Made by a program: the position numbers and the translations under genes. Under the pieces are notes generated by a model that saw nothing but the letters and a program-made list of their open reading frames with translations, had not been told where the DNA came from and ran no database searches. From Actinomycetes bacterium (GTDB lineage: Bacteria > Actinomycetota > CADDZG01 > JAHWKV01): 5,057 nt of DNA. Below, one piece after another: positions 1-5,057 of this stretch; position 1 is the stretch's first letter; each line of letters opens with the position of its first letter. The stretch spans positions 1 to 5,057 of the forward strand of contig JAJCYF010000048.1 in assembly GCA_029263035.1 (NCBI GenBank), in the 5' to 3' direction.

Positions 1-2
1 TC

Positions 3-3000
3 CTGCTGCTCACCTCCCAGGCCCGGGAGGCGCTGAGGTTCATCGACACGGTGATCGTGGACGAGGTGCACGCGGTCGCCGCGACCAAGCGGGGTGCCCA
101 TCTGGCCCTGAGCCTCGAGCGCCTGGATCACCTGCTGGCCAGGCCGGCGCAGCGGATAGGCCTGTCGGCCACGGTCCGGCCGCTGCCCGAGGTGGCGAAG
201 TTCCTGGGCGGCACCCGGGAGGTTCACATCGTGAACCCGCCCTCGACCAAGCTGTTCGACCTTTCGGTGGTGGTGCCGATCGAGGACATGGGCGAGCTGG
301 GCGAAGAGATCAACGAGATCAGCGAAGGCTCGTCGGTGCGCGACCCGGACCACAGGACCATCTGGCCAAGCATCGAGGCCCGCCTGGTGGAGCTGATCCA
401 GGCCCACCACTCCACGATCGTGTTCGTCAACAGCCGCCGGCTGTCCGAGCGGGTCTGCGCCCAGCTGAACGAGCTGGCCGGCGAACAGATCGCCCGGGCC
501 CACCACGGGTCGGTGTCCAAGGAGCAGCGCAAGCTCATCGAGGAGGACTTGAAGATGGGCAACCTGAAGGCGGTCGTCGCCACCTCGTCGCTGGAGCTGG
601 GCATCGACATGGGGGCGGTGGACCTGGTGCTGCAGGTCGAGGCCCCCACCAGCGTCTCCTCCGGGCTGCAGCGGGTCGGCCGGGCCGGGCATCAGGTCGG
701 CGCGGTCAGCCGGGGGGTGATCCTGCCCAAGTGGCGGGGGGACCTGGTGGAGTCGGCGGTGGTGGTGGAGCGGATGAAGACCGGACAGATCGAGGCCCTG
801 CGGTATCCCCGCAACCCGCTGGACGTGCTGGCCCAGCAGATTGTGTCGATGGTGGCGATGGAGGACTGGACGCTGGAGGATGCCGAGGCCCTGGTTCGCC
901 GGGCGGCGCCCTTCGAGGGGCTGCCGACGAGCGCCCTGGTGGGGGTTCTGGACATGTTGAGCGGCCTGTATCCCAGCGACGAGTTTGCCGAGCTGCGGCC
1001 CCGGATCAACTGGGACCGGTTCACCGGCGTGCTGTCGGCCCGGGGCAATGCCCGGCTGCTGGCGGTGACCAGCGGCGGGACCATCCCCGACCGCGGGCTG
1101 TTCGGCGTCTACCTGGCCGGCGGCGAGGGCAATAAGCGGGTCGGCGAGCTGGACGAGGAGATGGTCTACGAGTCCCGCCACGGCGACGTATTCACCCTGG
1201 GCGCGTCGAACTGGCGCATCGAGCAGATCACCCACGACCGGGTCCTGGTCACCCCGGCGCCGGGTGCGCCGGCCAAGATGCCGTTCTGGCACGGCGATGC
1301 CCTGGGACGGCCGGTCGAGCTCGGGCAGGCGCTGGGCAAGTTCATGCGGGAGGTCGGCCACGTCCCGGCGGGGGAGGCGTACACCCGTCTTCGGGCCGGG
1401 GGCCTGGACGACTTCGCCGCCAACAACCTGATCAAGTACCTGGCCGAGCAGATCGAGGCCACCGGGCACTTGCCCACCGACCGAACGATTGTCGTCGAGC
1501 GGTTCCGGGACGAGCTGGGCGACTGGCGCCTGTGCGTCCACTCGCCGTTCGGCGCCCGGGTCCACGCCCCGTGGGCGCTGGCAATTGAGAACCAGATCCG
1601 GGGGCGGCTGGGCCTGGAGGTCCAGACCATGCACACCGACGACGGGATAGTCGTCCGGCTGCCGGAGGCCGACGAGGCACCGGCGCTGGAATCCGTCCTG
1701 TTCGAGCCCGACGACATCGAAGCCCTGGTGACCGCCGAGGTCGGCGGCTCCGCCATGTTCGCCAGCCGTTTCAGGGAGTGCGCCGCCCGGGCGCTGCTGC
1801 TGCCCAAGCGCCGGCCGGGCCAGCGGACCCCGCTGTGGCAGCAGCGGCAGCGCAGCGCCAACCTGCTGCAGGTGGCCTCCGGGTACGGGTCGTTCCCCAT
1901 CGTGCTGGAGACCATGCGGGAGTGCCTGCAGGACGTCTTCGACCTGCCCGGCCTGACCCAGCTGATGACCGACATCCGCTCGGCCAAGGTCCGTACGGTC
2001 CAGGTGGACACCGACCACGCATCGCCCTTCGCCGGCTCCCTGCTGTTCGGCTACATCGGCGCCTTTATCTACGACGGCGATGCCCCGCTGGCCGAGCGGC
2101 GGGCGCAGGCGCTGTCGCTGGACACCGCTCTGCTGGCGGAGCTGCTGGGGTCCTCCGAGCTGCGGGAGCTGATCGACCCCGAAGCGCTGGCCGAGATCGA
2201 GCTGGAGCTCCAGCGTCTGGCCGGCAACCGTAGAATTCGAAACGCCGACGAAACCCACGACGCCCTGCGGATGCTGGGCGACCTGTCCGAGCAGGAGCTG
2301 GTCGACCGGGGCTCCTCCGCCGATTTCCTGGCCGCCCTGCAGGAGAGCCGCCGGGCGCTTCAGCTTCGGATCGCCGGTGATCTGCGATGGGTGGCCATCG
2401 AGGACGCCGGCCGGTTCCGGGACGCCCTGGGGACCGCCCTGCCGGTGGGCATTCCCGACGCATTCCTGAAGCCGGTCGCCGACCCGATGGGTGACCTGAT
2501 CGGCCGGTACGCCCGCTCCCACGGCCCGTTCCAGGCGCCGGACCCGGCGGCCCGGTTCGGCCTGGGGGTCGCGGTCGTCACCGAGACGCTGAACCGCCTG
2601 GAGGGCAAGGGCCGGATGGTCCGGGGGGAGTTCCGTCCGGGCGGGGCGGGTACCGAGTGGTGCGACGCCGAGGTCCTGCGCTCGATCCGCCGCCGGTCGC
2701 TGGCCAAGCTGCGCAAGGAGGTGGAAGCCGCGCCGCCGGAGGTGCTCGGCCGGTTCCTGCCGGTCTGGCAGGGAGTCGGCGAGGTGCGAACTCTCGGGGG
2801 CCTGAACGGCCTGATCCGGGCGATCGAGCAGATCCAGGGCGCGGCGGTGCCGGCCGGTTCGCTGGAACGGCTGGTTCTGCCGGCCCGGGTCCCGGGTTAC
2901 AACGCCTCGATGCTGGACGAGCTGACCGCCGCCGGTGAGGTCCTGTGGGCCGGAAACGGAGCCATCGGCAGTGACGACGGCTGGGTGAGCCTCTACCTGC

Positions 3001-3983
3001 CGGGCCACGCCGACCTGCTGATGCCGGCGCCGTCAACGGAGGATCTGACGGAGGAGGCGCACCGGGTCCGGGAGGCCCTGACCGGAGGCGGGGCGATGTT
3101 CTTCCGCCAGCTTGCTGCGGCGGCGGGCATCGCCAACGACACCGTCCTGCTGGACGCCCTGTGGGAGCTGGCGTGGGCCGGGGTGGTCACCAACGACACC
3201 ATCGCCCCGCTGCGGGCCCTGAAAGGAGTTGGCCGCAGCAGCCCGTCCCTGCGGCCGGGACGGCGCCTGCGGCGGGGCCCCTCACTGCCGGTGCGCCAGG
3301 GACCGCCGTCGGGAGTAGGGCGGTGGAGCCTACTGCCGGAGAGGTCCCAGGACCCGACACGAAGGATGAGCGCCCTCGCCGACCAGCTTTTGGACCGCCA
3401 CGGTGTCCTGACCCGCGGTGCCGTGGTGTCGGAAGCCGTTCCGGGGAATTTTTCGGCCGTCTACCCGGTGCTGAAGGCAATGGAGGAGGCGGGACACTGC
3501 CGCCGTGGATATTTCGTGGAGAAGCTGGGGGCCGCCCAGTTCGCGATGCCGGGAGCTGTGGACCGGATGCGGTCGCTGGTGGCGGGGAACGCCGAGCCAA
3601 CCGGCGCCCTGGTCCTGGCGGCCACCGATCCGGCCAACCCGTTCGGGGCGGCACTGCCCTGGCCCGACCGCCAGCCCATCGACAATGCGCCGGCCAAGGG
3701 CCACCGGCCCGGGCGCAAAGCCGGTGCGCTGGTGGTGGTGGTGGAGGGATCCCTGGTGCTCTACGTCGAAAAGGGGGGCCGGACCGTCCTGACCTACAGC
3801 ACCGAGCCGGCCGTCCTGCAGCCGGCGGTAGACGCTCTGGCGCTGGCCGTCCGGCAGGGCGCTTTGGGCAAGCTGGCAGTCGAGAAGGCCGACGGAGCCG
3901 CCGTGGAGGACAGCCCGGTGGCCCGTGCGATGGAGGAGGCGGGCTTCCGGCACACCCCCAAGGGCCTGCGGCTCAGGGCCTGA
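3..3983 (+). CDS. lhr: Lhr, large ATP-dependent 3'-5' helicase (5' end cut by window edge)
   Basis: This is a superfamily 2 helicase of the Lhr family, which in mycobacteria and E. coli is a single-strand-DNA-dependent ATPase that tracks 3'-5' and unwinds RNA:DNA and DNA duplexes; it is linked to DNA repair. The frame is open from the window edge, so the GTG at 51 is an internal valine, not the start. Counting residues from base 3: DEVH box 20-23 (motif II), SAT 55-57 (III), TIVFVNSRR 138-146 (IV), TSSLELGIDMG 194-204 (V), QRVGRAGHQ 223-231 (VI). A winged helix follows (about 275-375), then the Lhr-specific region with PFWHGD near 427-432, whose Trp is probably the DNA-stacking one of mycobacterial Lhr. 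The rest (about 700-1326) is the long C-terminal part of tandem winged helices, with LVLPARV near 957 and RGYFVEKLGAAQFA near 1170, related to AlkZ/YcaQ-type glycosylase folds. An Arg/Pro/Gly-rich linker lies at about 1074-1105. Roughly 150 N-terminal residues, including Walker A, lie outside; the full protein would be near 1,475 residues, normal for the family. No frameshift is seen. Confidence 0.96.
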   Translation: MLLTSQAREALRFIDTVIVDEVHAVAATKRGAHLALSLERLDHLLARPAQRIGLSATVRPLPEVAKFLGGTREVHIVNPPSTKLFDLSVVVPIEDMGELGEEINEISEGSSVRDPDHRTIWPSIEARLVELIQAHHSTIVFVNSRRLSERVCAQLNELAGEQIARAHHGSVSKEQRKLIEEDLKMGNLKAVVATSSLELGIDMGAVDLVLQVEAPTSVSSGLQRVGRAGHQVGAVSRGVILPKWRGDLVESAVVVERMKTGQIEALRYPRNPLDVLAQQIVSMVAMEDWTLEDAEALVRRAAPFEGLPTSALVGVLDMLSGLYPSDEFAELRPRINWDRFTGVLSARGNARLLAVTSGGTIPDRGLFGVYLAGGEGNKRVGELDEEMVYESRHGDVFTLGASNWRIEQITHDRVLVTPAPGAPAKMPFWHGDALGRPVELGQALGKFMREVGHVPAGEAYTRLRAGGLDDFAANNLIKYLAEQIEATGHLPTDRTIVVERFRDELGDWRLCVHSPFGARVHAPWALAIENQIRGRLGLEVQTMHTDDGIVVRLPEADEAPALESVLFEPDDIEALVTAEVGGSAMFASRFRECAARALLLPKRRPGQRTPLWQQRQRSANLLQVASGYGSFPIVLETMRECLQDVFDLPGLTQLMTDIRSAKVRTVQVDTDHASPFAGSLLFGYIGAFIYDGDAPLAERRAQALSLDTALLAELLGSSELRELIDPEALAEIELELQRLAGNRRIRNADETHDALRMLGDLSEQELVDRGSSADFLAALQESRRALQLRIAGDLRWVAIEDAGRFRDALGTALPVGIPDAFLKPVADPMGDLIGRYARSHGPFQAPDPAARFGLGVAVVTETLNRLEGKGRMVRGEFRPGGAGTEWCDAEVLRSIRRRSLAKLRKEVEAAPPEVLGRFLPVWQGVGEVRTLGGLNGLIRAIEQIQGAAVPAGSLERLVLPARVPGYNASMLDELTAAGEVLWAGNGAIGSDDGWVSLYLPGHADLLMPAPSTEDLTEEAHRVREALTGGGAMFFRQLAAAAGIANDTVLLDALWELAWAGVVTNDTIAPLRALKGVGRSSPSLRPGRRLRRGPSLPVRQGPPSGVGRWSLLPERSQDPTRRMSALADQLLDRHGVLTRGAVVSEAVPGNFSAVYPVLKAMEEAGHCRRGYFVEKLGAAQFAMPGAVDRMRSLVAGNAEPTGALVLAATDPANPFGAALPWPDRQPIDNAPAKGHRPGRKAGALVVVVEGSLVLYVEKGGRTVLTYSTEPAVLQPAVDALALAVRQGALGKLAVEKADGAAVEDSPVARAMEEAGFRHTPKGLRLRA

Positions 3984-4004
3984 GGACCCTCAGCACCCGG
4001 CCCT
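3975..4004 (+). terminator. Weak terminator-like fold over the lhr stop codon
   Basis: AGGGC (3975-3979) can pair with GCCCT (4000-4004), enclosing a second stem CTGAG (3980-3984) with CTCAG (3989-3993) around a GACC loop. The stop codon TGA is part of the inner stem. No T-run follows directly; the first T-rich bases are TTTT at 4029-4032, after a small GGCT-GAAAA-AGCC hairpin (4012-4024). It may slow or end lhr transcription, but the fold is bulged and could be chance in GC-rich DNA. Confidence 0.3.
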
Positions 4005-4024
4005 CCGCCCTGGCTGAAAAAGCC

Positions 4025-4046
4025 CCAATTTTCCTAGAAAATTTGG
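4025..4046. promoter_or_regulatory. AT-rich inverted repeat upstream of hsp20, candidate operator
   Basis: AATTTTC (4027-4033) and GAAAATT (4037-4043) are a perfect 7-base inverted repeat around CTA. Allowing one extra T at 4044, the arms extend to CC (4025-4026) and GG (4045-4046). It stands out from the surrounding GC-rich DNA and shares the sequence GAAAATTT(T)GG with the second dyad at 4088-4105. It does not match CIRCE (HrcA) or HAIR (HspR) operators. Binding of a regulator is inferred from symmetry and position only. Confidence 0.35.
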
Positions 4047-4058
4047 TCCCCGCGGGGA
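4047..4058. promoter_or_regulatory. Perfect 12-base palindrome overlapping the candidate -35 box
   Basis: TCCCCGCGGGGA reads the same on both strands. Its right half supplies the first bases of the GGGGAAT -35 candidate, so a protein bound here would compete with RNA polymerase. In GC-rich DNA such a palindrome is not very rare, hence the low confidence. Confidence 0.25.
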
Positions 4059-4082
4059 ATACCCGAGGCCGCTTTCGGTGTT
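4054..4082 (+). promoter_or_regulatory. Candidate ECF-type (SigR/SigH/SigE-like) promoter for hsp20
   Basis: GGGGAAT (4054-4060) is followed after 19 bases by GTT (4080-4082). Actinobacterial ECF sigma factors of the SigR/SigH type use GGAAT and GTT boxes about 18-19 bases apart, and hsp20 genes of the acr2 type in mycobacteria are known members of such stress regulons. Transcription would begin near 4088-4092, giving a leader of about 40 bases. A competing reading is a housekeeping extended -10, TG-T-TGTAAA at 4079-4087, which has no good -35 box. The short motifs make a chance match possible. Confidence 0.42.
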
Positions 4083-4087
4083 GTAAA

Positions 4088-4105
4088 TGGCGAAAATTTT
4101 GGCCA
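4088..4105. promoter_or_regulatory. Near-perfect 18-base dyad at the expected hsp20 transcription start
   Basis: TGGCGAAAATTTTGGCCA has eight of nine symmetric base pairs; only the G/G pair at 4092 and 4101 breaks it. It lies directly after the candidate -10 box, the position where a repressor would block initiation, and 12 bases before the ribosome binding site. As RNA it could also fold, but a stem running through AAAATTTT without a loop is poor, so a DNA operator is the likelier reading. The regulator is unknown. Confidence 0.4.
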
Positions 4106-4116
4106 ACTGTAGGGAT

Positions 4117-4123
4117 GGAGGTG
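4117..4123 (+). promoter_or_regulatory. Ribosome binding site of hsp20
   Basis: GGAGGTG is a near-ideal Shine-Dalgarno sequence, seven bases before the ATG at 4131. It fixes this ATG as the start and predicts strong translation once the mRNA is made. Confidence 0.85.
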
Positions 4124-4130
4124 AAAAAGC

Positions 4131-4667
4131 ATGGCATTGCTAAGCAGACTCAGTCCATGGTCCGCCCTTTCCGACCTGGAACGGCAGATGGACCAACTGG
4201 TCAACGGGGTGTTTGGGGACACCGGCTTCGACACCCCAGGAATCGCCGGCCGCCCGACGAAGGCGTGGATCCCGGCGGTGGATGTTTTCAGCCGTGACTC
4301 CGACCTGGTGATCCGGGCGGACCTTGCCGGGGTCGACCCGGAGAAGGACGTGGAGATCACCGCCGAGGACGGCGTGCTCCGGATCCGCGGACAGCGCCGG
4401 TACGAGAACCGGGACGAAGGCGCCAACTACTTCCGCATGGAGACCAGCTACGGCTCCTTCGAGCGCAGCGTCCCGCTCCCCGAGGGCGTCAACGCGGACG
4501 ACATCAAGGCCGTCCACCGCAACGGGGTCCTTGAGGTGGTTGTACCTCAGGCCGCCCAGATTGCGACGGCGAAGAAGATTCCCGTCCACATTGACGAGGC
4601 TCAGCCTCAAAAGACCATCGAGGCCGCCGGCGAGCAGCCCCGGGCTGCCGAAGGCGACGCGGCCTAA
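4131..4667 (+). CDS. Small heat shock protein, Hsp20/alpha-crystallin family
   Basis: This cytoplasmic ATP-independent chaperone family forms oligomers that hold unfolding proteins for later refolding by DnaK and ClpB. The 178-residue product has the three usual parts. The N-terminal arm (1-45) starts MALLSRLSPW and has an amphipathic helix SALSDLERQMDQLV, typical of bacterial Hsp20. The alpha-crystallin domain runs from about W46 to P139 with WIPAVDVF, RADLAGVDPEKDVEI (62-76), GVLRIRGQRR (81-90), YGSFERSVPLPEGV (107-120) and the family signature A-x-x-x-N-G-V-L at 127-134. After it, I150-P-V152 serves as the I-x-I/V anchor that docks to a neighbouring subunit. The tail (155-178) is longer than average, rich in Glu, Ala and Gln, and probably disordered and solubilising. 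Gene sits 147 bases after lhr with its own control region and is followed by a hairpin, so it is probably a single-gene, stress-induced unit. The family is certain; the exact paralogue name is not. Confidence 0.96.
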   Translation: MALLSRLSPWSALSDLERQMDQLVNGVFGDTGFDTPGIAGRPTKAWIPAVDVFSRDSDLVIRADLAGVDPEKDVEITAEDGVLRIRGQRRYENRDEGANYFRMETSYGSFERSVPLPEGVNADDIKAVHRNGVLEVVVPQAAQIATAKKIPVHIDEAQPQKTIEAAGEQPRAAEGDAA

Positions 4668-4677
4668 AGCAGATCTG

Positions 4678-4707
4678 AAGGGCCGGCCCCGCCGGGCCGG
4701 TCCTTCT
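4678..4707 (+). terminator. Strong GC hairpin after hsp20, probable intrinsic terminator
   Basis: AAGGGCCGGCCC (4678-4689) pairs with GGGCCGGTCCTT (4694-4705) over a four-base CGCC loop. All twelve pairs form in RNA if G4682-T4701 is counted as a G-U pair. It starts 11 bases after the hsp20 stop. The T-tract is short (CCTTCT), as is common in GC-rich actinobacteria, so some read-through into the next gene is possible. Confidence 0.78.
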
Positions 4708-4734
4708 AAGTCCACCTTGCAGGGATTCGAGAAC

Positions 4735-4740
4735 GAGGAG
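4735..4740 (+). promoter_or_regulatory. Ribosome binding site deciding the start of the small membrane protein gene
   Basis: GAGGAG ends seven bases before ATG 4748 but only one base before the in-frame GTG at 4742. The spacing therefore selects ATG 4748. I see no convincing promoter in the 80 bases between the hsp20 stop and this gene. Confidence 0.75.
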
Positions 4741-4747
4741 CGTGGTT

Positions 4748-5017
4748 ATGGGTCCAGCAGTTCTTTGGGGGATCGTAATCCTGATGATCGTCGCCATCCC
4801 GGCGGAGATCTACCTTTTGAACCGCATCTTGAACCCCATCCAGGAGATCAAGGGTCATATCGATCAGATCCTGGTCGACGGGGTTATCCTCACCGGCCAC
4901 CTGGACGGGGTGACCGAAATGCTTGCCGAGACCAAGGACATCGTCAGCCAGGTAGCGACGGGTGCCCTGCGTTACGGAGGCGGGGTCGACAAGGTCCTGA
5001 AGGCGGTAGGAAAGTAG
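4748..5017 (+). CDS. Unrecognised small single-pass membrane protein
   Basis: I do not recognise this 89-residue protein. The start is ATG 4748, well spaced from GAGGAG; the GTG at 4742 would add only two residues. Residues 4-24 (AVLWGIVILMIVAIPAEIYLL) read as one membrane helix, with no signal-peptidase site evident, so it is probably an anchor. Residues 25-89 are soluble: NRILNPIQEIKGHIDQIL and HLDGVTEMLAETKDIVSQV carry Ile/Leu/Val at mostly 3-4 residue steps, giving an amphipathic or coiled-coil helix, then a glycine-rich turn (YGGGVDKVLK). There are no Cys or His-rich sites and no enzyme motif. The layout recalls DUF948/YtxG-type stress-linked proteins, which have one N-terminal membrane helix and a helical tail, but this is a similarity of shape only. 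It lies 80 bases after hsp20 in the same direction, with a hairpin between them and its own terminator after it. Good ribosome binding site, host-like codon use and stop-then-hairpin support a real gene; function is unknown. Confidence 0.85.
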   Translation: MGPAVLWGIVILMIVAIPAEIYLLNRILNPIQEIKGHIDQILVDGVILTGHLDGVTEMLAETKDIVSQVATGALRYGGGVDKVLKAVGK

Positions 5018-5029
5018 GACGTTCTCCGG

Positions 5030-5057
5030 GCGGCGGCCGGTGCACCGGCCGCCGCTT
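5030..5057 (+). terminator. Perfect-palindrome terminator after the small membrane protein gene, cut by window edge
   Basis: GCGGCGGCCGG (5030-5040) pairs perfectly with CCGGCCGCCGC (5045-5055) over a TGCA loop, a 26-base palindrome with an 11-base all-GC stem. Two T bases follow before the window ends, so any T-tract is cut off. It begins 12 bases after the stop codon. Because it is symmetric it could also serve a convergent gene to the right. Confidence 0.75.

Noticed and set aside
51..53. GTG at 51 as the start of the helicase gene
   Set aside because: The frame is open to base 3 and the upstream residues LLLTSQAREALRFIDT are conserved Lhr sequence just before the DEVH box; it is an internal valine.
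1166..2011. 281-residue open frame on the minus strand inside lhr
   Set aside because: Ser/Arg/Pro-rich low-complexity product opposite conserved Lhr helicase sequence; a shadow caused by GC-rich codon use.
3222..3350. Possible frameshift or insertion in lhr where the protein becomes Arg/Pro/Gly/Ser-rich
   Set aside because: Recognisable Lhr sequence continues in the same frame on both sides (TNDTIAPLRAL before, GRWSLLP and LLDRHGVLTRGAVV after); this is the variable linker of the family.
3729..3746. Short GGT/GTG run resembling a microsatellite
   Set aside because: It encodes the valine-rich strand LVVVVEG of the C-terminal domain and is too short to be a meaningful repeat.
3480..3943. 14-base direct repeat ATGGAGGAGGCGGG at 3480-3493 and 3930-3943
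   Set aside because: Both copies encode MEEAG in the same frame at helix ends of the Lhr C-terminal domains; coincidence of codon use or domain duplication, not a mobile element border.
3984..4130. CIRCE (HrcA) or HAIR (HspR) heat-shock operator before hsp20
   Set aside because: I looked for TTAGCACTC/GAGTGCTAA and CTTGAGT/ACTCAAG and found neither; the dyads present have different sequences.
3161..4297. Long open frame spanning the lhr end and the hsp20 start
   Set aside because: Its product is Arg/Gly/Pro-rich with no recognisable domain, as expected of an off-frame reading of GC-rich genes, and it overlaps two well-supported genes.
4742..4744. GTG at 4742 as start of the small membrane protein
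   Set aside because: Only one base separates it from GAGGAG; the ATG at 4748 has the proper seven-base spacing.

Overview
The window is high-GC DNA coding on the + strand throughout, with G/C-ending codons dominant. It most resembles an actinobacterium-like chromosome: the long bacterial form of Lhr helicase, a class A-type Hsp20 and ECF-like promoter spacing all fit Actinomycetota. The exact lineage cannot be fixed from sequence reading alone, and this assignment is an inference. I see no mobile element, CRISPR array, tRNA or rRNA.

Layout: (1) 3-3983 is the 3' nine-tenths of lhr, a very large ATP-dependent 3'-5' DNA/RNA-DNA helicase. It is cut by the left window edge just before its DEVH box, so the Walker A region is missing. 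(2) 3984-4130 is a 147-base intergenic region that is clearly AT-richer in the middle. It holds a weak terminator-like fold, an AATTTTC/GAAAATT dyad, a 12-base GC palindrome, a plausible ECF-type promoter (GGGGAAT-N19-GTT), a near-perfect 18-base dyad at the expected transcription start, and a strong ribosome binding site. (3) 4131-4667 encodes a complete small heat shock protein (Hsp20/alpha-crystallin), followed by a strong GC hairpin. (4) 4748-5017 encodes an unrecognised 89-residue protein with one N-terminal membrane helix and an amphipathic tail, followed by a perfect 26-base palindrome that looks like a terminator cut by the right edge.

How they work together: lhr (DNA repair/nucleic acid remodelling) and hsp20 (holding unfolded proteins) appear to be separate transcription units. 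hsp20 carries its own dense control region and its own terminator, suggesting a stress-induced single-gene unit. The small membrane protein follows in the same direction, separated from hsp20 by a hairpin, so it is expressed either by read-through or from its own unseen promoter. Nothing here amounts to a clear new system. The most interesting parts are the hsp20 control region and the unidentified membrane protein.
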